From: Terrimonas ginsenosidimutans
GTDB taxonomy: Bacteria; Bacteroidota; Bacteroidia; Chitinophagales; Chitinophagaceae
Direction: 5' to 3'
Length of the DNA stretch: 64,000 nucleotides
Assembly (NCBI RefSeq): GCF_022012415.1
Contig: NZ_JAKLTR010000001.1
Span: 599,566-663,565, forward strand
This document shows, in pieces, positions 8,041 to 15,507 of this stretch (the first letter of the stretch is position 1; each line of letters begins with the position of its first letter). Under the pieces are notes generated by a model. It was not told the origin of the DNA and ran no database searches. It saw nothing but the letters and a program-made list of their open reading frames with translations. The position numbers were made by a program, and so were the translations under genes.

Positions 8041-8731
8041 CTTTCAGGATTTGCTTCAATTCCTCATCTTTATCTTTCCCCGGTAAAATGGCAGGAAGAG
8101 AAAAGCTGAGATAGTGAATACGGTTGCTTTGTGCGATATCGAGCGATTCGTAATGTGTTTTGATCTTAAGATCTTCTGATAATTCCGGCTGCTTATACAC
8201 GTTGTCATAATCCGCATGCAAAGTGCAGCCGAACATTTCTATGACAAGTTTCGTGAACTGGTAAAGCTCAGGACTGTCTGTTTTCAGGTGTATTTTACCG
8301 CCGGGAATCAATACCTGTTGATATAACCGAAGGAACTTCGGGTGTGTCAGGCGCTTTTTCGTTTTTGACCAGCGAAGTTGCGGATCAGGGAATGTGATCC
8401 AGATCTCCTGTACTTCACCCGGTGCAAAGTACTCACCGATCTTATCAATATGAGTTCGGAGGAAGCCAATATTTGTGAGTTGATGTTGCAATGCTTTCTT
8501 CGCGCCAACCCATATCCGGTTACCTTTAAGGTCAACGCCTATAAAATTTCTTGATGGATAAAGCAATCCAAGCCCTACCGCATACTCTCCTTTACCACAC
8601 GCAAGCTCCAGCGTGATGCCATTTTTGTTATTGAAAAAGCTATCCCATTTGCCGGCCATTCCTTCCGGGTATTGCAGCACATTGGGGAAACCTTTTAACT
8701 CTTCAAAGCGAACTAACTTTTTTTGTCCCAT
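8024..8731 (-). CDS. trmB: tRNA (guanine-N7-)-methyltransferase
   Basis: 235 residues. TrmB uses S-adenosylmethionine to make m7G at position 46 in the tRNA variable loop. Visible motifs are the SAM-binding LELACGKGEYAVGL, the acidic GVDLKGNRIW and the catalytic EIWITFPDPQLRWSK. Length is normal for the family. A promoter -7 box (TAACTTTG) ends only 7 bases before the ATG, so the transcript is predicted to be leaderless or nearly so. The downstream DUF5522 gene overlaps its 3' end. Confidence 0.95.
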   Translation of the reverse strand: MGQKKLVRFEELKGFPNVLQYPEGMAGKWDSFFNNKNGITLELACGKGEYAVGLGLLYPSRNFIGVDLKGNRIWVGAKKALQHQLTNIGFLRTHIDKIGEYFAPGEVQEIWITFPDPQLRWSKTKKRLTHPKFLRLYQQVLIPGGKIHLKTDSPELYQFTKLVIEMFGCTLHADYDNVYKQPELSEDLKIKTHYESLDIAQSNRIHYLSFSLPAILPGKDKDEELKQILKDATVD

Positions 8732-8738
8732 GAGGCTG

Positions 8739-8746
8739 CAAAGTTA
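8739..8746 (-). promoter_or_regulatory. Bacteroidota-type -7 box of trmB
   Basis: On the minus strand TAACTTTG (fits TAnnTTTG) is followed by CAGCCTC and then the ATG of trmB. No clear TTG was found at the expected -33 distance. The transcription start should fall at or next to the start codon. Confidence 0.55.
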
Positions 8747-8829
8747 CGGTTTTGAAAATCCATTCGCATCCGGCATTGGGTTTGAACTATTATCATAAGC
8801 AAAATCGATTGTTTAATAAAATCAGATGT

Positions 8830-9429
8830 ATGAAAATCAATCAATTAAGAACAGCGGTTCAGGGAATGGCCACCGTATTCGGATTTTCCCTTTTAATGGT
8901 TGCCTGTAATAACTCAGATGAATCGGCAAATAATTCCACAACGGCTAATAGTGAATCAGCCGCAAAGGATTCAATGGATAAAGCGACTGGTTCCGGTGCT
9001 ACAACGCCTTCAGGCAGTACAACCGTAGCCGCTAAAAAGAAAGGCCGTGCATCTGCTGCTGCGATGGCAGCTGAAGATGAAAAAGTGAAAATTGAAAAAG
9101 ATAAGATGGGGATCTATACCCGTGCAGAAGTAGCGCCTACGTATGCAGGGGGATATCCAAACATCGAAAGTTATATCCAGGATAACATTGAATACCCACA
9201 GAATGCGATTGACAATACAATAGAAGGTACCGTTCAGGTTCAGTTTGCTGTTGATGAGAATGGCAAAGTGACCAATGTGTCTACTGTTGGAAATAAGTTG
9301 GGATATGGCCTGGAGGAAGAAGCGATCAAAGTAGTTTCCAACATGCCTAAATGGACTCCCGGTAAGGTGAAAGGCAAAGCCGTGAAAACCTGGAGAACGC
9401 TTCCTATTACGTATCAACTTGAATCCTAA
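8830..9429 (+). CDS. Lipoprotein with TonB C-terminal domain
   Basis: 199 residues from the ATG at 8830, chosen because it exposes a lipoprotein signal (FGFSLLMVAC, cysteine 26). After the cysteine comes a low-complexity Ser/Thr/Ala/Asn linker to about residue 75. Residues 113-199 are a TonB_C domain (YPQNAIDNTIEGTVQVQFAVDE... ending LPITYQLES), which in true TonB contacts the TonB box of outer-membrane receptors. A classic TonB has an inner-membrane helix and proline-rich spacer; this protein has a lipid anchor instead, so how it would couple to ExbBD is unclear. It may instead bind receptors as an accessory. No exbB/exbD nearby. Confidence 0.8.
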   Translation: MKINQLRTAVQGMATVFGFSLLMVACNNSDESANNSTTANSESAAKDSMDKATGSGATTPSGSTTVAAKKKGRASAAAMAAEDEKVKIEKDKMGIYTRAEVAPTYAGGYPNIESYIQDNIEYPQNAIDNTIEGTVQVQFAVDENGKVTNVSTVGNKLGYGLEEEAIKVVSNMPKWTPGKVKGKAVKTWRTLPITYQLES

Positions 9430-9479
9430 CCCTGATAAACTCTTCGATATAAGAGTTGAGGATGTGTAGAAAGAATGAG

Positions 9480-9497
9480 GCCCGGTGTTAGCCGGGC
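9480..9497. terminator. Hairpin terminator between convergent genes
   Basis: GCCCGG (9480-9485) pairs with CCGGGC (9492-9497) across a 6-base loop, followed by TTCATTTATTT on the plus strand. It separates the TonB-domain gene from the convergent DUF3078 gene. Confidence 0.6.
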
Positions 9498-9524
9498 TTC
9501 ATTTATTTAAGAATGCGATGTCGT

Positions 9525-10454
9525 TTAAAATTTCACCAGAAAACCAGCGCCTACTACTGACTTAAGCTGCGTTCTCGCTCCTTCTTTAGCCGGTCCGAAT
9601 AAGCGGACATCGTCATCATAGATCATGTCGAGACTGTATGTCAGAGAAAGTATGCGGGTAAGTTTTACATTAAGCACGTTTGTAAAGAATACGTCTACAT
9701 TCTTTGCTTTTGATTTATAGTTTGAAAAAAGATCGAGGCGCCCTTTATAGCTCAGGATCTTGTTAAAGTCTTTGATATAGTTCGCAGAAGCAAATGCTCC
9801 GATTTCGTTCCGTGAGTGTTTGCCCGGATCAACGCCATAGTCGCCACGCGACGATAAAGTATCATCCAGCACGATTGTCCAGCGTGAAGTAACGGGAGAT
9901 ATAAAAAATGAGAATGAAGGAGCTGGTTTATAATCAAAACCTGGGCTCACCAACACGTAAGCCGGAGATAGAATGGTTGAGGCAAATGTGCGCGTATCAT
10001 TGGCATAGGTATAGCCGTCAAATAACTGTGAACGGAAGTTGAACAGTCCTGAGATATTCCATTTTGAACCCAATGCATAACCATACTTGGAAACGATATC
10101 GATCCTGTCATCGTTCTTGCGAGATCCCAGGCTGGTGGTGTTTACATAACCAAAGTTGAAATCGAGTGTATTGTCCCAGCTGTGTTTTCCATTTTTGTAG
10201 AATCCATAAAGGTTCACAACGGTATTAATTGCCAGCGAGAAATCGTCGCCACCCGCAGCCCAGTTGCTCAATGAGCCCTGTGAGATATTAAGACCAGCGC
10301 TTCCGCCTTTTTTCCATCTTTTTTGTGTTGTGTCTGCGGCATCTTTTGCAATAGTTCTTTCTGAGTCAGCTTTTAATGCTTTGATCGTTCCATCCTGGGC
10401 AAGAGTAGCTGTTGTAATACTACAGATCGTCAAAAGTGCAAGTATCCTTTTCAT
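9525..10454 (-). CDS. DUF3078 outer-membrane beta-barrel protein
   Basis: 309 residues from the ATG at 10454, which gives a signal peptide (KRILALLTICSITTATLAQ); the ATG 18 bases upstream adds a charged extension. The region KRWKKGGSAGLNISQGSL, followed by SNWAAGGDD, then repeated amphipathic strands (WDNTLDFNFGY, WNISGLFNFRSQLF) is characteristic of DUF3078, a family of predicted outer-membrane barrels found in Bacteroidota. Function is unknown. The last residues (GAGFLVKF) end in phenylalanine, as expected for a barrel inserted by BamA. A -7 box (TATTTTTG, 10470-10477) precedes the start. Confidence 0.85.
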   Translation of the reverse strand: MKRILALLTICSITTATLAQDGTIKALKADSERTIAKDAADTTQKRWKKGGSAGLNISQGSLSNWAAGGDDFSLAINTVVNLYGFYKNGKHSWDNTLDFNFGYVNTTSLGSRKNDDRIDIVSKYGYALGSKWNISGLFNFRSQLFDGYTYANDTRTFASTILSPAYVLVSPGFDYKPAPSFSFFISPVTSRWTIVLDDTLSSRGDYGVDPGKHSRNEIGAFASANYIKDFNKILSYKGRLDLFSNYKSKAKNVDVFFTNVLNVKLTRILSLTYSLDMIYDDDVRLFGPAKEGARTQLKSVVGAGFLVKF

Positions 10455-10469
10455 AAAACTGATTTTGCG

Positions 10470-10477
10470 CAAAAATA
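10470..10477 (-). promoter_or_regulatory. -7 box of the DUF3078 gene
   Basis: TATTTTTG on the minus strand, 15 bases before the chosen ATG at 10454. It fits TAnnTTTG; no matching TTG element was found 19-21 bases upstream. Confidence 0.4.
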
Positions 10478-10995
10478 AGGGTTGAGGGATAAATCTATCG
10501 GTATTCAGGGTAACATATGTAGAAGGATATTAGCCTGTGATGCAGGTGTTCAGGCGTGTAAAAAAAGTGAGAGAATTGTTCTGGCAGTGGTTCTATAAAA
10601 CAGGCCTTCCCGGTCAAATTATAAAATTCGATCGGGAAGAATCTCTGATGCTACCAATAAATAGTCTTAGCCGGGTGTATTAGGTTACGGATCAAATAGC
10701 TTTCCGTTTGTGCCCCGGGCTCTGTTCAGGTATATAATGTGTAATTAGCGGGCTCAGACTTCTGTAGTGATGTCTACCAATCTTGCGGCTTCGTCCGCGC
10801 CAGGAATAAAGCCTCTCATGTGTGTTATACAATTTACGATGATAAATAACGGAAGTCCATACCCTGCCAAGGGTATAATTGTTTGGTCGCGGGAAACAAA
10901 TGACCTCACTATAATTCAATCAGCTCGTTTTGATAGCACAATCATCCCATGTTTTAAGCATGATTGCCGTTTAGCACGATCAGGATTAAAAAATT

Positions 10996-11178
10996 CAATG
11001 CCGTTCAGTTAAGAAATCCTTCTACACTAGCTCGATGGTCGATGGTCGAGCGCCGCATTGAGATTGAAGCCATTGCTGCTAAACAATAGATATTCACGTA
11101 ACAGGTCTTTGTATTTCGGCCAACGGTCATCGACCATCAAGTAAACTTTCGGGAAAATCCTTGACTAAACGACATTGG
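10996..11178. repeat. Short inverted-repeat-bounded segment, copy A
   Basis: About 183 bases bounded by CAATGCCGTTCAG (10996-11008) and CTAAACGACATTG (11165-11177), which are complementary at 11 of 13 positions with only transitions as differences. A segment of nearly identical size with the same kind of ends lies at 32290-32472. The interiors are not alike, so this may be a MITE-type element family or only shared termini. An internal inverted repeat (GATGGTCGATGG around 11034; CATCGACCATC around 11129) is also present. Confidence 0.4.
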
Positions 11179-11225
11179 TAATAAATTGGGGGACGAGTTC
11201 TTCAGCATGTGTTACTGATCGTTTA

Positions 11226-11498
11226 TTCATCATAATACGTCCGTTATTTTCCCGGGAGATCCTGTGTTTTTCCCATGGATTCGCTTTTGTATAAAGCGAT
11301 ATTTACAGCAGAGAAATTTCTTAGTCACCGTCATTTTCAGGACTGGTGGAGGAGGGCAGTCCTGAAAAGGGCGGTGCGTTTTTTTTATTGCATCTATGAT
11401 CAAAAAAAGGAAGAATGAGATAGGAATTGTGGAATGATACAATTGAAAAATGGGCGACGACAGTCAAACGTAGCAATGCGGTTGCTGTCGTATACCCA
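11226..11498 (+). repeat. Dispersed two-hairpin repeat, copy A
   Basis: A segment of about 270 bases that recurs, diverged and inverted, at 32751-33018. Hairpin 1 has a 19-bp stem (11326-11344 with 11358-11376; one mismatch, one G-U) and a 13-base loop, followed by CGTTTTTTTTATT, which is terminator-like on the plus strand. Hairpin 2 (11451-11498) pairs GGGCGACGACAG with CTGTCGTATACCC. Both hairpins survive in the other copy although the sequence between them differs, which suggests that structure is kept. No coding capacity is evident. Confidence 0.65.
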
Positions 11499-12382
11499 TT
11501 TCTGACCTGCGCGCGCGGCGATGAATCAGCGCGTGCGGCGGACGAATGGCTCGTAGCGCGCGACGTGCATATTAGCCCGCTCCCCGGGGAGGCATAGAAC
11601 CCCGGGACTTACTAAACCTTTCGCGGATATCAACCTCTGGAACCTCTGAAACATAAGGAAGCTCTGGAATCACTGAACTTTTACCCCTTCCTTCGGATCA
11701 AGCGTAGAAGTTGTGGGATGGTTGTTTAAATGTTTAATAGTTTAAAAGTTTAAGGTTTTGCATTATCACTTGTCCACTTACAAGTTTTTAAGCGATAGCA
11801 GTCTGATGGGGCACAAAAAACGTGAGTACGCCTTGAAGCGATATATGCTCCTTAGATACGACATTCTGGCACGCGAAGCCAGCTGATGTGTTGACTGATG
11901 ATAATCATTCAGGGTCAAATTCCACGTGTTTTTGAAATGGTTGTTAGTCGTCGTTAGTTCGTCTCTTGGTCGTCCTTTGGCCGTCCAAAATTTGACGTGA
12001 TCTTAGGCAGTGAAAAATGGTGACAAGCTGACACGCTGAGGGCGATAGATCTTTTGAACGACTGGCATAGTTCCCTCCTCCGCTTCGCTACGGTGGAAGG
12101 GCCGCCAGAGTTTATGCGAGCGATGCTCATCCGGAACATTTTAACCCAAGCCATTTTGCAGACCACCCCCAACTTTTCAAAATGATCCCTCCCATCCCCC
12201 AACCTTTGTTCCTGATCCGTTAGACGGTCGGGCAAGCAAAGCAAAAAAAATTGCCAGTCTGGAAAGACCGGCAAACACGTAACTAAAACCAAATAAAAAT
12301 CTTTAGTCTGTTTCTCTCAGGGATGTATTAAAAAAAGGCCCGTCCGCAAAGGAGGACAGGCAAACAATCACAATCACATGAG

Positions 12383-12410
12383 AAAAATAAGACCCGGAAT
12401 GAACCGGGCT
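12383..12410 (-). terminator. Terminator of the tRNA-like RNA gene
   Basis: On the minus strand GCCCGG-TTCATT-CCGGGT forms a 6-bp stem (12404-12409 with 12392-12397), followed by CTTATTTTTC. It starts two bases after the 3' end of the tRNA-like RNA and ends its transcript. Confidence 0.7.
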
Positions 12411-12412
12411 CG

Positions 12413-12576
12413 CTGTAGGGGGAGGAGTCGAACCTCCACGGAGCAGTTAGCCTTAGCACAAAGAGTTAGTGGTCAATCCTGGTCGGCCTGACGGTCGGCT
12501 CTATGCTATGTTTGTCCTGTGATCTCCACCCTCGAGACGAGAGGGCATGTCTGCCAAAAATTTCATCACCCCACAG
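12413..12576 (-). ncRNA. tRNA-like RNA with a giant (about 91-nt) variable arm
   Basis: Read on the minus strand, all arms of a class II tRNA can be drawn. The acceptor stem is 7 bp (12569-12575 with 12414-12420; one G-U), extendable to 8. The D-arm is ATG/CAT (12564-12566, 12547-12549) with a loop holding GGCAGA, like tRNA-Leu. The anticodon-like arm is CCCTC/GAGGG (12541-12545, 12529-12533) with loop TCGTCTC. The T-arm is GGAGG-TTCGACT-CCTCC (12421-12437). Between anticodon and T arms lie 91 bases, closed by GGAG/CTCC (12524-12527, 12440-12443), with an inner 10-bp helix (12499-12508 with 12454-12463). Normal variable arms have at most about 24 bases. Position 33 is C, not U, and the loop centre reads GTC, so ordinary decoding is doubtful. 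CCA is not encoded. It is not a normal tmRNA: no tag reading frame is seen and it is too short. Confidence 0.7.
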
Positions 12577-12798
12577 TATAATAAGCGCTTTAAAAACTAT
12601 TCAACCTCCACTGTCTGTCGGCGGATTTATCCGCCGTAGCTTCAGCAAAAGCAGCAACGCTTTTTAAAGAACTTGATAGAACAAAATTAAGGGAAATGGC
12701 TATTTGGTTCAAAGTTTTTCAAGAAATATTTTGAAAATATAGATAAATTTCAAATATTTGATGATATAACCTTAAAGTATCAAAAATAGACTTCAAAA

Positions 12799-13266
12799 AT
12801 GAGTGCCAAATTGAATCTTGACAAACTTGATCTGGACATCATTCATCACATGATGGAGAATGCTGAAATATCTTATGCCGACCTGGGCAAAAAGCTATTT
12901 GTTTCAGGCGGAACGATACATGTTCGTATCAAAAAACTCCAGGAAGCGAAAGTAGTTAAAGGTACTAAACTCTCTGCAGACCTAAAACTATTGGGCTATG
13001 ATGTAATCGCCTTTATTGGCATTTATCTGAAGGAAAGTTCGCTGTATGATGCTGTCGCAAAAGAACTGCAGAAAATTCCAGAGATAGTAAGGCTGAATTA
13101 CACTACCGGAAACTATAGCATGTTTGCCGAGATCGTTTGTAAAGACATCTCCCAGTTACGCTATGTATTGCATGATCAGCTGCAGAAGATCAAAGGAATT
13201 GAGCGTACTGAAACATTCATTTCACTCGAAGAAAGCTTCAACCGTAACGTAAAAGTTGCGAGCTGA
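12799..13266 (+). CDS. Lrp/AsnC family transcriptional regulator
   Basis: 155 residues. An N-terminal winged helix-turn-helix (residues 8-60, with LDIIHHMMENAEISYADLGK and the recognition helix VSGGTIHVRIKKLQ) is followed by an alpha-beta RAM/ligand-binding domain (about 70-145, YDVIAFIGIYL). Lrp/AsnC proteins form octamers or dimers and respond to amino acids. Its stop overlaps the start of the flippase gene (TGATG at 13264-13268), so regulator and polysaccharide-export genes are translationally coupled. Control of this polysaccharide operon by the regulator is plausible inference. The ligand is unknown. Similarity to the Bacteroidota AsnC-like regulators is strong enough that only the ligand remains open. 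Confidence 0.9.
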   Translation: MSAKLNLDKLDLDIIHHMMENAEISYADLGKKLFVSGGTIHVRIKKLQEAKVVKGTKLSADLKLLGYDVIAFIGIYLKESSLYDAVAKELQKIPEIVRLNYTTGNYSMFAEIVCKDISQLRYVLHDQLQKIKGIERTETFISLEESFNRNVKVAS

Positions 13267-14693
13267 TGAAGGTTCGCGCCAGTTTCTACTCTTCTCTTGT
13301 ATGGATGATCGTACTGAATGTCGTGATCAAGCCTGCATGGATCTTTGGTATTGACCGGCAGGTTCAAAACCGGGTTGGTGTAGAGCAGTATGGCATTTAC
13401 TTTTCACTATTCAACCTATCTGTTGTCTTTGCCTTTTTGCTGGATTGGGGGCTTACGACATATCTTAATCGCCGGCTGGCGATGCAATCTTCGGCAGACA
13501 CTTCTGCTTCCAGCTCCCTTCTCCTGGCGAAGCTTTTGTTCAGCCTGACCTATGCGATAATCGTATCAATCGCCGCATGGATCACAGATGTTCAGCATTG
13601 GGACATTGTGCTCTATGTGATACTGATCCAGGTATTTTATTCGCTTCTTCTTTTTCTCCGTGCTGTTATAACAGCAAAACAGTTCTTCAATACGGATGCA
13701 TGGCTTTCGATCATTGATAAGTCGCTGATGTTGCTCATCGCCGGTATCTTGCTGTATATCCCATCCTTCCAGGGTTTGCTTACAATTGAAATGTTTGCAT
13801 GGTTACAGGCGGCCTGTCTGGCCATAGCTGTATTGATCGCACTAATATGCCTTTGGCAAAAAGGCTTATTACATTATTTACGGCTTTCCGGATTTCCATC
13901 GATGAAGATATTTCGCCAGGCATTTCCGTTCGCCCTGGTGTTTTTGCTGATGTCCGTTCATGCACGGATTGACGCATTCCTTCTCGAACGGATGAGTACG
14001 AATGGCGCTTATGAGACCGGATTGTATGCTGGTGCTTACCGGCTGCTTGATGCAGCAAATATGGTCGGAATGCTTACCTCGTCTTTTCTGCTTCCGTTCA
14101 TCGTTAAACGATGGAGCACCAAAGAAGATATTGACGAAGTCATTTTGTCCGGAAGACATTTCCTTGTAATGTTAGCGACCGGCATTGCGCTGATCGCTTA
14201 TTTCATGGGTGACTGGATCCAGGCAATTCTTTATCATCACAGCAATGACCAGGCGGTGGATGTATTACGGTGGTGCCTTCCGGCATTGATCGGTTATTCA
14301 ATCACGCATATCTATGGAACAGTATTAACAGCAACAGGCCATATCAGGCTTTTTTGTCTGATCGTTTCAATCGCTGCCGCGCTGAACATTGTCCTGAATG
14401 TGCTGCTGATCCCAAAATACGGCGCGATCGGGTGCTGTTTGTCCGCAATTTGCAGCCAGGGTATAGGGTCTGTAGTCGTAATGTACTTCGCCTGCCAAAA
14501 ATTGGCCCTCAAGGTCCATTTTCGTTCTGTTTTAGTTTATATTTTTACCGCCATAGTTTTGGGCGTGGTCCTGTACATGGGAGTGACCTGGTCTGTTAAC
14601 CAATTTCTACTGATCGGAGTTGCAGGGGCTCTAACATTGCTGATCATGCTTTTTACCGGCATGATCAATGTGCGCAGATGGATCATCCGGTAA
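13266..14693 (+). CDS. Polysaccharide flippase-like protein (Wzx/MATE superfamily)
   Basis: 475 residues with about 12-14 hydrophobic segments spread along the whole length and short polar loops, the pattern of polysaccharide biosynthesis flippases (MOP superfamily). These proteins move lipid-linked oligosaccharide units across the inner membrane. Near the N-terminus RQVQNRVGVEQYGIYFSLF and in the middle ARIDAFLLERM with ETGLYAGAYRLLDA match the conserved flippase segments. The start overlaps the Lrp stop. A Wzz-like and a ligase/polymerase-like gene follow, so this is the flippase step of a Wzx/Wzy-type pathway. The glycan is unknown because no sugar-synthesis genes are in the cluster. Confidence 0.85.
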   Translation: MKVRASFYSSLVWMIVLNVVIKPAWIFGIDRQVQNRVGVEQYGIYFSLFNLSVVFAFLLDWGLTTYLNRRLAMQSSADTSASSSLLLAKLLFSLTYAIIVSIAAWITDVQHWDIVLYVILIQVFYSLLLFLRAVITAKQFFNTDAWLSIIDKSLMLLIAGILLYIPSFQGLLTIEMFAWLQAACLAIAVLIALICLWQKGLLHYLRLSGFPSMKIFRQAFPFALVFLLMSVHARIDAFLLERMSTNGAYETGLYAGAYRLLDAANMVGMLTSSFLLPFIVKRWSTKEDIDEVILSGRHFLVMLATGIALIAYFMGDWIQAILYHHSNDQAVDVLRWCLPALIGYSITHIYGTVLTATGHIRLFCLIVSIAAALNIVLNVLLIPKYGAIGCCLSAICSQGIGSVVVMYFACQKLALKVHFRSVLVYIFTAIVLGVVLYMGVTWSVNQFLLIGVAGALTLLIMLFTGMINVRRWIIR

Positions 14694-14712
14694 AAAAATC
14701 AATAATTATCAC

Positions 14713-15507
14713 ATGCCAGATATAATTCAACTGATCGCTTCCTGGAAAAAACAGATCTTTTTTGTCGTATTGATCTCCATGATCGTGGCGACGGCGGCAG
14801 TATTCTTCATCAGTCCAAAATATCTTGCATCCGCAACGGCACTCCCGGCGAACCCGGTAACGGCAGACAAATCGATCGTGTTCAGCAATAGTATCCGGGA
14901 TCTTAATAGTAGTATTGGAACAGCTGAGGAGCTTGACCGGGTTGTAGGAACGGCTCAATCTGATACGATCTATCTTTCCGTAGCCAGAAAGTTTGATCTG
15001 GTTACATTTTATCAGATCAAAGACAACCCGGAATTCGCATTAATGAAAGCAGCCAAAACACTGAAGCATGATACAAAAGTGACAAAAAGCGAGTTCGGTG
15101 AGTTAATGATACGTGTTTGGTGTCACGACAGATCACTGGCTCCTCAGCTTGCAAATGCATTAATGGAAGAACTTGCTCTCATCCACCAGGAGATCCTTAA
15201 TCGGAACAATCAACTCGTATTGCAGAATATCAAAGCGGCTATCTTATCTATTCAGATGGGAAATGATTCCCTGCAAAAAGGAGAAGAGTCGGAATTGCTA
15301 AGCAGCTATAGAAAACTGGAGCTGGAGTATTCTTTAATGCTCCATACAAAACCTCCGGCTCTCCTGCCTGTTGAAAAAGCAAGGATAAGTAACCGTCCAG
15401 ACAAACCACGGAAGCTGCTTATCCTGATCGCTACCGCAGCAGGTTCTTTTATTTTTGCGTTATGGCTCGTGTTGCTTTTGGATAAAAGGAAAACATCCGG
15501 TAAATGA
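14713..15507 (+). CDS. Chain-length determinant (Wzz-like) inner-membrane protein
   Basis: 264 residues from the ATG at 14713; an upstream ATG at 14668 lies within the flippase gene and adds no family sequence. A membrane helix (about residues 13-34, KQIFFVVLISMIVATAAVFF) is followed by a periplasmic domain with helical stretches (about 40-230) and a second membrane helix near the C-terminus (LLILIATAAGSFIFALWLVLL). This two-helix layout with SPKYLASATALP after the first helix is typical of Wzz polysaccharide co-polymerases. No tyrosine-kinase domain is attached. It lies 19 bases after the flippase and overlaps the next gene by 4 bases (ATGA). Confidence 0.82.
   Translation: MPDIIQLIASWKKQIFFVVLISMIVATAAVFFISPKYLASATALPANPVTADKSIVFSNSIRDLNSSIGTAEELDRVVGTAQSDTIYLSVARKFDLVTFYQIKDNPEFALMKAAKTLKHDTKVTKSEFGELMIRVWCHDRSLAPQLANALMEELALIHQEILNRNNQLVLQNIKAAILSIQMGNDSLQKGEESELLSSYRKLELEYSLMLHTKPPALLPVEKARISNRPDKPRKLLILIATAAGSFIFALWLVLLLDKRKTSGK

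Larger units (their letters stand above)
10455..12382. other. Gene-free region with dispersed repeats
   Basis: About 1.9 kb with no ORF that looks like a protein: the short ORFs (for example 10767-11012, 11954-12292) have no signal, domain or conserved context. It contains the inverted-repeat-bounded segment at 10996-11178 and the two-hairpin repeat at 11226-11498. 11500-11960 is GC-rich then AT-rich text without recognised structure. A small imperfect hairpin (TTGCCAGTC with GACCGGCAA) sits near 12251-12276. Confidence 0.6.

Noticed and set aside
11954..12292. 112-residue minus-strand ORF
   Set aside because: No start context, signal or domain; it lies in repeat-like intergenic text.
12413..12576. 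Ordinary tmRNA or an intron-containing tRNA
   Set aside because: No tag reading frame is present and the gene is too short for tmRNA; the anticodon stem halves are adjacent, so there is no intron in the anticodon loop. The extra sequence is in the variable arm.
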